A DNA stretch of 64,000 nt from Agromyces ramosus (GTDB lineage Bacteria; Actinomycetota; Actinomycetes; Actinomycetales; Microbacteriaceae). The position numbers were made by a program, and so were the translations under genes. Within the stretch, counting starts at the first letter, position 1, and each line of letters begins with the position of its first letter. Positions 55,290-64,000 of this stretch are shown piece after piece. The stretch lies in contig NZ_JAUSYY010000001.1 of the NCBI RefSeq assembly GCF_030817175.1, positions 2,232,001 to 2,296,000 on the forward strand, given 5' to 3'. The notes below the pieces were generated by a model, which did no database searches, was not told where the DNA came from, and worked only from the letters and a program-made list of their open reading frames with translations.

Positions 55290-56286
55290 CGGAAGTCCGG
55301 GCGGCAGCCTCGGCGAGCACCGCGTACGCCCGCCCGAGTCGCTCGAGCCACCATTCGGTGCGCTCGGGCGACGCCGCGTAGCGGTCGAGCAGCGCGGGGT
55401 CGGGCAGCACCCGCCGCACGGGGATCGAGCCGTCTTCGGGCAGGAGCGGAGCGCGCGTGACATCCGCGGCCAGCAGTGAAGCCGTGCCGAGCCCGCAGTC
55501 GAACTCGAGCGAGGGCACGGATGCCGCGAGCGCCGCGCCCATCGCGAGCCCGACGCTCGTGTCGAGTGCACTCGAGACGACGACCGGGAGCCCCGCCTGC
55601 GCCACGATGTCGAGCGCGCGGCGGATGCCGCCGAGCGGCGCGGCCTTGATCACGAGGAGGTCGGCGGCGCCCGCCGCGGCGACCGCCAGCGGGTCATCCG
55701 CTCGCCTGACGCTCTCGTCGGCGGCGATGGGGATGCCCATGTACTTCGTGCGCCGTCGGATCTCGGCGAGCTCGTCGACGGTGGCGCACGGCTGCTCGAC
55801 GTACTCGAGGTCGAACGGTGCGAGCGCGTGGATCGCGTGCTCGGCCTCGTCGACGTTCCAGCCGCCGTTCGCGTCGATGCGGATGCGACCCTCGGCGCCG
55901 AGCGCCTCGCGCACGGCGCGTACGCGCGCGACGTCCGCCGACAGCGGCTCGTCGCCGCCGGCGACCTTCACCTTCGCCGTACGGCATCCGGGGAATCGGG
56001 CGAGCACCGCTCGCACACTGTCGGGGTCGACGGCCGGCACGGTCGCGTTCACGGGGATGCGGTCGCGCATCGCAGCCGGGGTCGCGTTCCAGCCGTAGTC
56101 GATCGCGGCGGCGAGCCACGCGGATGCCTCGTGGTCGTCGTACTCGACGAACGGCGAGAACTCGGTCCAGCCCGCGGGACCCTCGAGGAGCACGGCCTCG
56201 CGGACGTCGATGCCGCGGAACCGCGTCACGAGGGGGAGCGCGACCACTCGGGCGGTGGCGAGCAGTTCATTCGGCTCGGGCAGCAT
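55282..56286 (-). CDS. menC: o-Succinylbenzoate synthase
   Basis: A 334-residue enolase-superfamily enzyme. Metal-ligand and catalytic segments: AKVKVAGG (catalytic lysine pair KVK), RIDANGGW, EQPCATVDELAEI, ADESVRR and LLVIKAAPLGGIRRA. It dehydrates SHCHC to o-succinylbenzoate in menaquinone synthesis; menB, menE, menA and menD follow within 8 kb. The ATG at 56286 is chosen because AAGACT lies six bases upstream (leaderless-like) and the fold starts nearby. Its stop lies inside a dispersed palindrome. Confidence 0.93.
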   Translation of the reverse strand: MLPEPNELLATARVVALPLVTRFRGIDVREAVLLEGPAGWTEFSPFVEYDDHEASAWLAAAIDYGWNATPAAMRDRIPVNATVPAVDPDSVRAVLARFPGCRTAKVKVAGGDEPLSADVARVRAVREALGAEGRIRIDANGGWNVDEAEHAIHALAPFDLEYVEQPCATVDELAEIRRRTKYMGIPIAADESVRRADDPLAVAAAGAADLLVIKAAPLGGIRRALDIVAQAGLPVVVSSALDTSVGLAMGAALAASVPSLEFDCGLGTASLLAADVTRAPLLPEDGSIPVRRVLPDPALLDRYAASPERTEWWLERLGRAYAVLAEAAARTSAG

Positions 56287-56354
56287 GCGCCCAGTCTTGC
56301 ACCCCCGGCGCCCGCAGGGGGGTCTGCTAATCTGACGGCTCCGAGGGAGGCGAC

Positions 56355-56600
56355 ATGATGCAGGCGGAACGCGCGGTCGGCACGGAGCACACGGTCGCCG
56401 CCGATGACGAGCTCGCCGAGGCGCTCGCACCCGATGAGGTCGAGCCCGAGTCGACGCCGAAGAACATCGTCATCGCGGTCGTCGGCATCCTCGTGGTGAT
56501 CGCGGCCCTCATCCCCATCACCTACGCCGCGCTCACGATCGGTTCCGTGGTGTTCGCGAGCCTCTCGTCGTTCCTGAGCGGTGGCGCCGCGGGCGTCTGA
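56355..56600 (+). CDS. Small single-helix membrane protein (81 residues)
   Basis: GGGAGG is four bases before the ATG at 56355 (ATGATG, so the second ATG is also possible). An acidic N-terminal half (DDELAEALAPDEVEPEST) is followed by a transmembrane stretch from about residue 37 to 72. It is divergent from menC and just upstream of menB. I recognise no family; a role in the menaquinone set is not implied. Confidence 0.7.
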   Translation: MMQAERAVGTEHTVAADDELAEALAPDEVEPESTPKNIVIAVVGILVVIAALIPITYAALTIGSVVFASLSSFLSGGAAGV

Positions 56601-56647
56601 CCGGCACCGCTCGCACCCCAGCGGGTCCACGGCAATAGGCTGGTCGC

Positions 56648-57583
56648 ATGGCAGCCGAGGTGTCCGAACTGTTCGACGCGAGCGAGTGGGCGGATGCCGC
56701 AGCGGGTGTGGCCGGGTCATCCGGCCCCTTCACCGACATCACCTACCACCACTCGCTCGACGGGCGCATCGCCCGCATCGCGTTCCACCGGCCCGAGGTG
56801 CGCAACGCGTTCCGGCCGCACACGGTCGACGAGCTCTACCGGGCGCTCGAAGACGCGCGCATCAACCCGCGCATCGGCGTGGTGCTGCTGACGGGCAACG
56901 GCCCGAGCGCGAAAGACGGCGGCTGGGCATTCTGCTCCGGCGGCGACCAGCGCATCCGCGGACGCGACGGCTACAAGTACTCCGACGCCGAGACGGCGAT
57001 CGTCGAGGGCGGCGGTGGCCACGCCGCGGTCGGCCGCCTGCACATCCTCGAGGTGCAGCGGCTCATCCGGTTCATGCCGAAGGTCGTCATCGCCGTCGTG
57101 CCCGGCTGGGCGGCCGGCGGCGGCCATTCGCTGCACGTCGTCTGCGACCTCACGATCGCGAGCCGCGAGCACGGGCGGTTCAAGCAGACCGACGCCGAGG
57201 TCGGCAGCTTCGACGCCGGCTACGGCAGCGCCTACTTCGCGCGGCAGATCGGCCAGAAGTTCGCCCGCGAGGTGTTCTTCCTCGCCGAGGAGTACTCGGC
57301 CGAGCGCGCCCATGAGATGGGTGCCGTGAACCGGGTCGTGCCGCACGCCGAGCTCGAGCGCGAGGCCATCTCGATGGCGCGCACGATCCTCACGAAGTCG
57401 CCCACCGCGATCCGCATGCTGAAGTTCGCATTCAACGCGGTCGACGACGGCATGGTCGGGCAGCAGGTCTTCGCGGGCGAGGCGACGCGCCTGGCATACG
57501 GCACCGATGAGGCGGTCGAGGGCCGCGACGCCTTCCTCGAGAAGCGCGACCCCGACTGGGGTCCGTACCCGTGGCACTTCTAG
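56648..57583 (+). CDS. menB: 1,4-Dihydroxy-2-naphthoyl-CoA synthase
   Basis: A 311-residue crotonase-fold enzyme. Oxyanion-hole segments: AFCSGGDQRIRGRDGY near 97-112 and VVPGWAAGGGHSLHVVCDL. The Asp-rich SFDAGYGSAYFAR and the C-terminal DAFLEKRDPDWGPYPWHF tail are diagnostic for MenB. It closes o-succinylbenzoyl-CoA to DHNA-CoA. TAGGCT six bases before the ATG indicates leaderless translation. menE follows 16 bases later. Confidence 0.96.
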   Translation: MAAEVSELFDASEWADAAAGVAGSSGPFTDITYHHSLDGRIARIAFHRPEVRNAFRPHTVDELYRALEDARINPRIGVVLLTGNGPSAKDGGWAFCSGGDQRIRGRDGYKYSDAETAIVEGGGGHAAVGRLHILEVQRLIRFMPKVVIAVVPGWAAGGGHSLHVVCDLTIASREHGRFKQTDAEVGSFDAGYGSAYFARQIGQKFAREVFFLAEEYSAERAHEMGAVNRVVPHAELEREAISMARTILTKSPTAIRMLKFAFNAVDDGMVGQQVFAGEATRLAYGTDEAVEGRDAFLEKRDPDWGPYPWHF

Positions 57584-57599
57584 GTCGACGGACGCCGCG

Positions 57600-58760
57600 A
57601 TGAAACCACTCGAGCGGGTTACCGCGACGGATCTCTCTCGAGTGACGCACGCGCTCCGTGCGGCCCTGTCGGGCGGCGCGGCCGTCTGGTCGGTCGCGGG
57701 CGATCCCGCCGCGCCGACCGATGCCCCACGCGAGGTCGACGACGACATCGCCCTCGTCGTCGAGACGAGCGGATCGACGGATGCCCCGAAGCGCGTCGCC
57801 CTCTCGGCCGACGCGCTGCTCGCCGCTGCCGACGCCACGCACGACGCCCTCGGCGGGCCGGGCCAGTGGCTGCTCGCGCTGCCCGCCCACTACATCGCGG
57901 GCGCCCAGGTGATCGTGCGGGGCATCCACGCGGGCACCCAGGCGGTCGTGCTCGACGGCGAGCACTTCGACGCGGGGGCATTCGCCGCGGCATCCGCTCG
58001 GCTCGCTCCGAACCGGCCGCACTACACGTCGCTCGTGCCCCTGCAGCTCGCCCGCCTCGTCGACGGCGCCGATCGCGACGCCTTCATCGCGGCCGCGCTC
58101 CGCTCGTACGATGCCGTGCTCGTGGGCGGTCAGGCGCTCGCGCCCGGGCTCGCGGAGCGCGCGGCGCACCTCGGCGCGAACGTCGTGCGCACCTACGGAT
58201 CGAGCGAGACCGCCGGCGGCTGCGTCTACGACGGCCGCGCGCTCGAGGGCGTCGGCGTGCGCATCGTCGACGGCATGGTCGAGCTCTCGGGTCCGATGCT
58301 CGCCGACGGCTACCTCGGCGACGCCGGCCGCACGGCTGCGGCGTTCACGACCGATGCCCGCGGCACGCGCTGGTACCGCACGGGCGATCTGGGGGACCTC
58401 GGCGATGACGGGCGACTCCGCGTCCGCGGGCGAGGCGACGACGTCATCATCTCGGGCGGCGTCAAGGTCGTGCTCGGCGAGGTCGAGCGGGCGGTGCGCG
58501 CGGTCCCCGGTTTCGGCGAGGCCGTCGTCGTGGCCGTCGGCGACGCCGCGTGGGGCGAGCGGGCGGCCGTCGTCGCAGCGCGAACGGATGCCGCCGCGAC
58601 ATCCGCTGCCCTCACGAGCCTGGTCGCAGCGACCGACGCCGCGGGGCTCACGCCCGCCGCGCGCCCCGTGCGCCTGCTCCTCGTCGACGCCATGCCCCTG
58701 CTCCCGTCGGGCAAGCCCGACCGGCGTGCGCTCGCCGTGCTCGCCGGCGGCCTGTCGTAA
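57600..58760 (+). CDS. menE: o-Succinylbenzoate-CoA ligase (AMP-forming)
   Basis: A 386-residue ANL-superfamily ligase, short as usual for actinobacterial MenE. Motifs: A3 VETSGSTDAPKRV, A5 YGSSETAGG, A7 YRTGDLG, and A10 LLPSGKPDRRAL at the C-terminus. It activates o-succinylbenzoate for MenB. It starts 16 bases after menB in the same direction, so they are likely co-transcribed. It is convergent with the MFS gene, four bases apart. Confidence 0.94.
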   Translation: MKPLERVTATDLSRVTHALRAALSGGAAVWSVAGDPAAPTDAPREVDDDIALVVETSGSTDAPKRVALSADALLAAADATHDALGGPGQWLLALPAHYIAGAQVIVRGIHAGTQAVVLDGEHFDAGAFAAASARLAPNRPHYTSLVPLQLARLVDGADRDAFIAAALRSYDAVLVGGQALAPGLAERAAHLGANVVRTYGSSETAGGCVYDGRALEGVGVRIVDGMVELSGPMLADGYLGDAGRTAAAFTTDARGTRWYRTGDLGDLGDDGRLRVRGRGDDVIISGGVKVVLGEVERAVRAVPGFGEAVVVAVGDAAWGERAAVVAARTDAAATSAALTSLVAATDAAGLTPAARPVRLLLVDAMPLLPSGKPDRRALAVLAGGLS

Positions 58761-58764
58761 CGGG

Positions 58765-60258
58765 TCAGGCCACCGGCGCGGGCTGCTGCGCGGCATCCGC
58801 CGCAGCCGCTTCCGCGTCGGCCTCGGCGAGCCGGCGCGCCTCCTCGAGATGTGCCTGCACGCTCGCGCGGCCCGGGAGCAGCAGGCTTGCGAGTGCGGCG
58901 ACCGCGAGGCCCGCGACCGAGACCCAGACCGACGCCTGCAGCGCCTCGAGCACGTGCTCTCGGCTCCAGTCGTCGCCGATGATCGTGAAGAAGACGGTCG
59001 TCGAGACGGCGACGCCCACCGCGGCGCCGAGCTGCTGGAAGGTGCTGTACGCCCCGGAGGCCGCACCGGCGTCGGCGACCGGCACGGTTGCGAGCGCGAC
59101 ATCCACGAGCGGGATGATGATCAGCGCGAGGCCCACGCCCGCGAGGGCCATCGGCCACACGGCGGCCCACCCCGTGAAGGACGCGCCCGCCTCGCTGACG
59201 ATCGCGAAGACCCAGAGCACGCCGGCGGCGAGGACCACCGAGCCGCCGGTCACGAGCACCTTGCCCAAGCGGGCGACGAGCGGGATGACCAGGCCCGTGC
59301 CGAGCATCGCGCCGAGGCTGAACGCGAGGAGGTTGAGTCCGGCGGTCAGGGCATCGAAGCCGAGGCCGACCTGCAGGTAGATGATGAACGGCAACGTGAA
59401 CGCGTTGAGCGCACCCTGGAAGGCGGCCTGGGTGACGATGCCCGCCGAGAAGCCGCGATCGGCGAAGAGGGGCATCGGCAGGAGCGCCGAGCCGTCGCGG
59501 CGCATGCGGCGGCGCGAGTACACGACGAACACGGCCAGGAGCACCGCGCCGACGGCGACGGGGATCCAGAGCCAGGCCGGCCAGCCGAGCGCCCGGCCCT
59601 CGACGAGCGGAACCATGAACGCGAGCACCACCGCGCTGAGCAGCAGCACTCCCGGGAGGTCGAGGCGCATCGGGCGAGGCGAGCGGGTCTCGGGCACGAA
59701 CCGCGCCGCCAGGGCGAAGATCGCGATGCCCACGGGGATGTTGATGAGGAATACCGTCCGCCAGCCGAGGCCCCACAGGTCGGCGTCGATGAGCCAGCCG
59801 CCGAGCACGGGACCGGCGACTGCGGCGAGGCCGCTCACGCCGCCGATCAGGCCGTACATCGGCGCGCGTTCGCGCGGGCTGTAGAACGCCTGCACGCAGG
59901 CGAGCAACTGGGGCACCATGAGCGCGGCGAAGAGGCCCTGAGCGATGCGGGTGGCCACGAGCACCTCGCCCGACCACGCGGCGGCGGCGGCTGCCGATGC
60001 GAGGGTGAAGCCGGCGATGCCGACGAGGAAGATGCGCCGGCGGCCGTACAGGTCGCCGAGCCGGCCGCCGGTGATGAGCGCGACGGCGAAGGCGAGCATG
60101 TAGCCACCCACGATCCATTCGAGCTGCGCTTCGGATGCCCCGAGGTCGGCGTCGATCGACGGCAGCGCGACCTGCACGATCGTGACGTCGAGCAGGTCCA
60201 TGAACGAGGCGAACAAGAGGATGCCGATGGCGAGTCCACGGTGCGGGATGGTGGTCAT
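58765..60258 (-). CDS. MFS transporter, DHA2-type (14 TMS) drug exporter
   Basis: A 497-residue major facilitator with about 14 transmembrane segments. The DHA2 motifs include LDVTIVQVALPSIDADLG in TM1 (motif D1), GGRLGDLYGRRRIFLVG (motif A) and GPVLGGWLID (motif C). The C-terminal 45 residues are Ala/Glu-rich. The ATG at 60258 is chosen for AAAGGA upstream. It is divergent from a MarR gene across a perfect palindrome, a standard repressed exporter layout. The substrate is unknown. Confidence 0.94.
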   Translation of the reverse strand: MTTIPHRGLAIGILLFASFMDLLDVTIVQVALPSIDADLGASEAQLEWIVGGYMLAFAVALITGGRLGDLYGRRRIFLVGIAGFTLASAAAAAAWSGEVLVATRIAQGLFAALMVPQLLACVQAFYSPRERAPMYGLIGGVSGLAAVAGPVLGGWLIDADLWGLGWRTVFLINIPVGIAIFALAARFVPETRSPRPMRLDLPGVLLLSAVVLAFMVPLVEGRALGWPAWLWIPVAVGAVLLAVFVVYSRRRMRRDGSALLPMPLFADRGFSAGIVTQAAFQGALNAFTLPFIIYLQVGLGFDALTAGLNLLAFSLGAMLGTGLVIPLVARLGKVLVTGGSVVLAAGVLWVFAIVSEAGASFTGWAAVWPMALAGVGLALIIIPLVDVALATVPVADAGAASGAYSTFQQLGAAVGVAVSTTVFFTIIGDDWSREHVLEALQASVWVSVAGLAVAALASLLLPGRASVQAHLEEARRLAEADAEAAAADAAQQPAPVA

Positions 60259-60307
60259 GCCCGTCGTCCTTTCGTATGCTGAAGTTGTTTCCGAGGTGGA
60301 ATAGTTG

Positions 60308-60330
60308 CATTGTGGGATAATCCCACAATG
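60308..60330. promoter_or_regulatory. MarR operator: perfect 23-bp palindrome
   Basis: CATTGTGGGAT-A-ATCCCACAATG is perfectly symmetric and lies between the divergent MFS and MarR starts. GATAAT inside it may be the -10 for marR. On the other strand TTGTGG and TATTCC could serve the exporter. One repressor dimer could therefore block both promoters. Confidence 0.8.
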
Positions 60331-60355
60331 GGAAGAATAGGGAGTCGGATCGCGG

Positions 60356-60802
60356 ATGTCAAGCAAGGCCGAGCTCACCGAGCGCATCGTCGGGCTCCTC
60401 CAGCTCGTCATCGCCTCGTCGGTGATGACCAACGAGCGCATCGCCCGATCGCTCGGGCTCAACGTCGTCGACCTGCAGGCACTCGGCTTCATCGCCCGCC
60501 ACGGCGAGGGGATGACGGCGGGCGAGGTGAGTCAGCAGACGGAGCTGCCCACCAGCACGACGACGCGGGTCCTCGACCGGCTCGAGAAGCACGGCTTCAT
60601 CGAGCGATCGACCGATCCCCACGACCGACGGCGCGTCGTCGTGCGGTCACGACCCGAGGCGCTGCCCACCGCCGGTCGGGGCGGCGATGACGACCCCTAC
60701 AGCGGAATCCTGACCGGCATGCAGCGCGTGCACGAGCGGTTCACCGCCGACGAGCTCGAGATCGTCGCGCGCTACCTCGACGCCGTGAAGGACGTGCGCT
60801 GA
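60356..60802 (+). CDS. MarR-family transcriptional regulator
   Basis: A 148-residue winged-helix protein: dimerisation helix, recognition helix QQTELPTSTTTRVLDRLEKHGFI, and wing STDPHDRRRVVVRSRPEAL. The divergent DHA2 exporter and the perfect palindrome at 60308-60330 suggest it represses both genes and releases on ligand binding. The ribosome site is GGGAG at a rather long spacing (11 bases). Confidence 0.92.
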   Translation: MSSKAELTERIVGLLQLVIASSVMTNERIARSLGLNVVDLQALGFIARHGEGMTAGEVSQQTELPTSTTTRVLDRLEKHGFIERSTDPHDRRRVVVRSRPEALPTAGRGGDDDPYSGILTGMQRVHERFTADELEIVARYLDAVKDVR

Positions 60803-60861
60803 CCCCCGACGGCGGCCGGCTCGCACGGCGCAGCCGTCCGGCCACGAACTAGCATTGCCCT

Positions 60862-61857
60862 GTGGCACGCCCGAAACCCCAGCGCATGAATCCCGACGAC
60901 CTCTCGAAGCGCGGCACTGCCGGCCGCCGTGCGGGGAATCCCGCGAAGAAGCCCGTTCCACCCGCGGGGGCGCCTCGACCCGCGACCGCCGCCGACTGGG
61001 TCGCCGGCGCGCGCCTCCGCACGCTGCCGCTCGCGATCGCCCCGGTCGCGCTCGGAACGGGTGCCGGCATCGTCGCGATCCCCGACGGCTCGTGGCATCC
61101 GGCCCGCGCCGCCCTTGCGCTCGTCGTGGCACTCGCGCTGCAGATCGGCGTGAACTACGCGAACGACTACTCCGACGGCGTGCGCGGCACCGACGACCAC
61201 CGCGTCGGCCCGGCTCGGCTCACCGGCTCGGGGGCCGCGAAGCCGCGTCACGTGCTGGCCGTCGCCGCGAGCTTCTTCGCGCTCGCGGCGCTCGCGGGCC
61301 TCGCGCTCACCCTCGCCACCGGCCAGTGGTGGCTGCTCGCCGTCGGCGCGGTCGCGATCGTCGCGGCGTGGTTCTACACCGGCGGCAAGCGGCCGTACGG
61401 CTACTACGGCCTCGGCGAGCTGTTCGTGTTCGTGTTCTTCGGCCTCGTCGCGACGGCCGGCTCGGCGTTCGTGCAGGCGCTGACCGTGAACCTCGAGGCC
61501 TGGCTCGGCGGCGTCGGTGCCGGACTCCTCGCGTGCGCCGTGCTGATGGCGAACAACCTGCGCGACGTGGCGCAAGACAAGATCGCGCGCAAGCGCACGC
61601 TCGCGGTGCTCGTCGGCCCGCTCGCCGGCCGCGTCCTGTTCGTCGTCTTCATGCTGGTGCCGTTCGCGCTCGCCGGGTTCTGGGCGCTGCTGTACCCCTT
61701 GGCCCTGCTCGTGCAGTTCGCGTTGCTCGCGGCGTTGCCCGCATGCGTCATCGTGCTCACCGCCAAGACGCCGCGCGAGTTCATCATCGCGCTGCAGCTC
61801 GCGAGCCTCACGGCGCTCGCCTACGGCGTCGGCCTCGGACTCGCCTTCGCACTGTAG
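60862..61857 (+). CDS. menA: 1,4-Dihydroxy-2-naphthoate polyprenyltransferase
   Basis: A 331-residue UbiA-superfamily membrane enzyme with about eight helices after a basic N-terminal tail of about 40 residues. The first Asp-rich motif NYANDYSDGVRGTDDHRVGP and the second NNLRDVAQDKIARKRTL coordinate the prenyl diphosphate. It joins DHNA and the polyprenyl tail to form demethylmenaquinone. The GTG start is six bases after TAGCAT (leaderless). Confidence 0.95.
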   Translation: MARPKPQRMNPDDLSKRGTAGRRAGNPAKKPVPPAGAPRPATAADWVAGARLRTLPLAIAPVALGTGAGIVAIPDGSWHPARAALALVVALALQIGVNYANDYSDGVRGTDDHRVGPARLTGSGAAKPRHVLAVAASFFALAALAGLALTLATGQWWLLAVGAVAIVAAWFYTGGKRPYGYYGLGELFVFVFFGLVATAGSAFVQALTVNLEAWLGGVGAGLLACAVLMANNLRDVAQDKIARKRTLAVLVGPLAGRVLFVVFMLVPFALAGFWALLYPLALLVQFALLAALPACVIVLTAKTPREFIIALQLASLTALAYGVGLGLAFAL

Positions 61858-61925
61858 AACCCTGACCGCGCAGGACCCGCTCTCCCGGCGGGCGCAGCGA
61901 GGACGTTCTCGCCCGCTCGTACGGG

Positions 61926-62219
61926 CTACTCGGCGGCGTCGGTCGGCCGGTGCGCGGTGCGCTGCTCGACGGCGGCATCCTCTTCCTGGTCGTCGCTGCG
62001 CACGACCGGCTTCTCGCGGTGGCGCGCGGCGTAGAGATCGCTGGACATCGCCTCGCGAGGACGCCGCAGGAAGATGAGCGACGCGCTCAGGCCGAAGAGC
62101 GCTGCGACAGCCGCGGAGACCCACGGGTCGACGCCCGCGGCGAGCAGCACGGCGAGCGGTACGGCGAAGAGCACGACCCGCAACGCGGTGTACCAGATCC
62201 AGACGGGCACGGATTTCAC
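61926..62219 (-). CDS. DUF4229 membrane protein
   Basis: A 97-residue protein with two N-terminal transmembrane helices (about 6-25 and 31-50), a basic LRRPREAMSSDLYAARH segment and a hydrophilic, charged tail. This matches the actinobacterial DUF4229 family, typically encoded near menaquinone genes. The GTG at 62219 is seven bases after TACACT, so leaderless. It is convergent with menA. Function unknown. Confidence 0.88.
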   Translation of the reverse strand: MKSVPVWIWYTALRVVLFAVPLAVLLAAGVDPWVSAAVAALFGLSASLIFLRRPREAMSSDLYAARHREKPVVRSDDQEEDAAVEQRTAHRPTDAAE

Positions 62220-62294
62220 AGGTGCCAGTGTAGGCGGCAGATCTGGGGGGTGGCTCCCAGCCCGCCGTGACCTCCGCACGCCTAGACTTGGGGG

Positions 62295-62783
62295 ATGATC
62301 CGCCTCGCGATTCCCGTCGTGGTTGCGGCAGTGGTGTTCACGATCTACGCCGTCGTCGATTGTGCACTGTTCGACCGCATGCGCATCCGAGGGCTGCCCC
62401 GGGGCTGGTGGATCGTGGTGATCCTCCTCGTTCCCCTCATCGGTGCGACGCTGTGGTTCGTGATCGGCCGCGGTCGCGCGAACCGATCGTCGGGCCGCGG
62501 CTATTCCGTGGCTCCCGACGACGACGCCGACTTCCTGCGCCAGCTGAACAGCGACGCAGCCCAAGACGAGCGCATCCGCCGGCTCGAGCAAGAGCTCGCC
62601 GAGCTCGACGGCGAGCCCGAGGCGACCGACCCGGGCGACGCACGAGACGGCGACGGTCGCGGCGCCGACGGCCGCGGCGCCCCCGACGACGCCCCCGACG
62701 GTCCCCGAACCGAACGAACCCAGCACCCCGACACCCCCGAAACGCCGGGTGAGGCCGGCCCGTCCGGCCGCCCGAATGGCTGA
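62295..62783 (+). CDS. PLDc_N (phospholipase D N-terminal-like) membrane protein
   Basis: A 162-residue protein. Two transmembrane helices form the PLDc_N domain (about 3-60), including [20 protein letters not shown] and the [12 protein letters not shown] end. A hydrophilic tail (about 62-162) is rich in Asp, Gly and Pro and probably disordered. The ATG is six bases after TAGACT (leaderless). The stop overlaps the menD start by eight bases. Confidence 0.88.
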   Translation: MIRLAIPVVVAAVVFTIYAVVDCALFDRMRIRGLPRGWWIVVILLVPLIGATLWFVIGRGRANRSSGRGYSVAPDDDADFLRQLNSDAAQDERIRRLEQELAELDGEPEATDPGDARDGDGRGADGRGAPDDAPDGPRTERTQHPDTPETPGEAGPSGRPNG

Positions 62784-64000
62784 GCCGGCATCCGGCCGGC
62801 CGCATCGTTCGCCGAGTCCGGCGAGCGATGTCGCGATGTCGCTGCTGCAGTCGTTCATCCGGGCCGGAGTCAGTGACGTCGTCGTCGCGCCCGGTTCCCG
62901 CTCGCAGGCGCTCGCGCTCGCCGCCGCCGAGCTCGAGCGCATCGGCGCCGTGCGCCTGCATGTGCGCATCGACGAGCGGGGCGCCGCGTTCCTCGCCCTC
63001 GGGCTCGCGGTCGAGTCCGGCCGTCCCGCACTCGTGATCACGACCTCGGGCACGGCGGTCGCGAACCTGCATCCGGGGGTGCTCGAGGCGCACCATGCCG
63101 GGGTGCCGCTGATCGTGCTCTCGGCCGACCGGCCCGCCGAGCTCCGGGGCATCCGCTCGAACCAGACGACCATGCAGCCCGGCATCTTCGCCGGTGCTGT
63201 GCGGCTCGAACGTGACGTCACCGCGCCCGAAGGGGCGACCGGCGAGACGGATGCCGCGGCGCGCCTCGCTCGCGAGGCCCTCGCCGCGTCGCTCGGCCGC
63301 GTCGCTTCGGGCGCGTTCGTGGCGCATCCCGGTCCGGGGCCGGTGCACCTCAACCTGCAACTGCGCGAGCCGCTGTCGGCGCCGATCGCGCTCGACCCGT
63401 CGGCGGCGGCAGCAACGGCTGCGCCTGCGCCCGCCGAGCCTGCGACTGTTCCCGGGCCCGCGCTCATCGCGGCCGGCCCGCGCACCGTCGTCGTAGCCGG
63501 GGCCGGTGCCGGACCCGCCGCCGAGGAGTTCGCCCGCGACGGCGGCTGGCCGCTCATCGCCGAGGTGACGAGCGGTGCCCACTTCGGCCCGAACCTCGTG
63601 GTCGCCTACCGCGAGCTCCTGCGCGAAGCCGGTTTCGGCGACCAGGTCGAGCGTGTCGTGGTGTTCGGCCACCCCACCCTCTCCCGCGAGGTGCCTGCAC
63701 TGGTGCAGCGCGACGGCGTCGAGGCCATCGCCGTGGCGCCGTGGGGCATCGAGTGGTTCAATCCCGGCCGCCGGATCCACCGGTTCGAGCGTTCGGTGCG
63801 CACCGAGCCGCACCCGCCGTCGGCCGACGAACGCGCCTGGCTCGGCCGCTGGGTGCACGCGAGCCGCATGCTCGTCGAGGCCGGACTGCCCGAGGTCGCT
63901 CCCGTCGCGAGTGGCGTCGACGAGACCGGTCACGTCAGCGACTTCGCCGCGCAACGTGAGTACATGCGGGTCCAGCTCGCCGCCATGCGCGCGCCGGTCA
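62776..64000 (+). CDS. menD: SEPHCHC synthase MenD (3' end outside window)
   Basis: A thiamine-diphosphate enzyme cut by the window edge after about 408 codons of the usual 550-600. The N-terminal PYR domain shows [20 protein letters not shown], the ThDP-activating glutamate in [13 protein letters not shown], and [31 protein letters not shown] is typical of MenD. It adds the succinyl-semialdehyde unit to isochorismate, the first committed menaquinone step. The frame is open to base 64000, so only the beginning can be annotated. The ATG overlaps the preceding stop. Confidence 0.94.
   Translation, partial: MAEPASGRPHRSPSPASDVAMSLLQSFIRAGVSDVVVAPGSRSQALALAAAELERIGAVRLHVRIDERGAAFLALGLAVESGRPALVITTSGTAVANLHPGVLEAHHAGVPLIVLSADRPAELRGIRSNQTTMQPGIFAGAVRLERDVTAPEGATGETDAAARLAREALAASLGRVASGAFVAHPGPGPVHLNLQLREPLSAPIALDPSAAAATAAPAPAEPATVPGPALIAAGPRTVVVAGAGAGPAAEEFARDGGWPLIAEVTSGAHFGPNLVVAYRELLREAGFGDQVERVVVFGHPTLSREVPALVQRDGVEAIAVAPWGIEWFNPGRRIHRFERSVRTEPHPPSADERAWLGRWVHASRMLVEAGLPEVAPVASGVDETGHVSDFAAQREYMRVQLAAMRAPV

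Overview
The window is a high-GC chromosomal segment of an actinobacterium, most likely a Microbacteriaceae member close to Agromyces. Supporting signs are the very GC-rich third codon positions, many GTG starts, frequent leaderless -10 boxes (TAnnnT 6-8 bases before the start codon), DUF7882, DUF6766 and DUF4229 proteins, a short archaeal-type aspartyl-tRNA synthetase, and a menaquinone plus system II cytochrome c maturation gene set. No phage, transposase, integrase or CRISPR array is visible. Coding density is about 93 percent.

Layout. 1-7.3 kb: a DNA-damage and stress-type block (PE-domain ATP-dependent DNA ligase cut by the left edge, NRAMP-type metal transporter, topoisomerase IB, Rho-N/SAP-like small protein, stress-type SDR, small membrane and DUF7882 proteins, SRPBCC protein). 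7.3-20.1 kb: a zinc alcohol dehydrogenase and two carbohydrate ABC importers without ATPase subunits, separated by a LacI-type regulator and a GH13 alpha-glucosidase. The second permease of the first importer is frameshifted. 20.2-25.7 kb: tRNA-Arg(ACG), small or hypothetical proteins, a MarR regulator, an OmpR-type winged-helix protein without a recognisable receiver, and upp. 25.8-36.2 kb: housekeeping genes (tadA, proC, GH20 hexosaminidase, RlmC-type methyltransferase, TrkA/TrkH potassium uptake) plus a cation efflux protein, an ArsR regulator, DUF1772 and GNAT proteins. 36.2-45.7 kb: bS22-like ribosomal peptide, glutaredoxin-like protein, FAD/Rieske oxidoreductase, formylglycine-generating enzyme, aspS, then ResA-like/CcdA/ResB/CcsB cytochrome c biogenesis, with the ResA-like lipoprotein fused in frame to a histidine phosphatase. 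45.8-55.2 kb: a large LuxR-type (LAL) ATPase regulator and a 2010-residue secreted enzyme with an alpha-amylase and a pullulanase domain. 55.3-64 kb: menaquinone genes menC, menB, menE, menA and menD (cut by the right edge), interrupted by a divergent MFS exporter/MarR pair.

How parts work together. The LacI regulator, two binding-protein importers, alpha-glucosidase and amylopullulanase form a plausible alpha-glucan system: extracellular starch or pullulan hydrolysis, oligosaccharide uptake energised by a shared ATPase encoded elsewhere, and intracellular hydrolysis. The menaquinone genes and the Ccs system both serve the respiratory chain. At 5-23 kb several stress-type genes share a promoter signature, a GTCAASCCC box 33-35 bases upstream of the TA of a TAnnnT -10 box, which I read as a co-regulated general stress set.

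Non-genic signals that looked least explained: the shared GTCAA promoter box; strong excess of the heptamer GGATGCC/GGCATCC across the whole window; two families of dispersed palindromes (CAGGATGAGC-ended elements at three convergent gene junctions, and GGCGCACGTTC hairpins flanking the LAL gene); helically phased direct repeats before the alpha-glucosidase and after the LAL gene; and a 16-codon micro-gene coupled to a GNAT-like gene. All positions and counts are by eye, with no database search.
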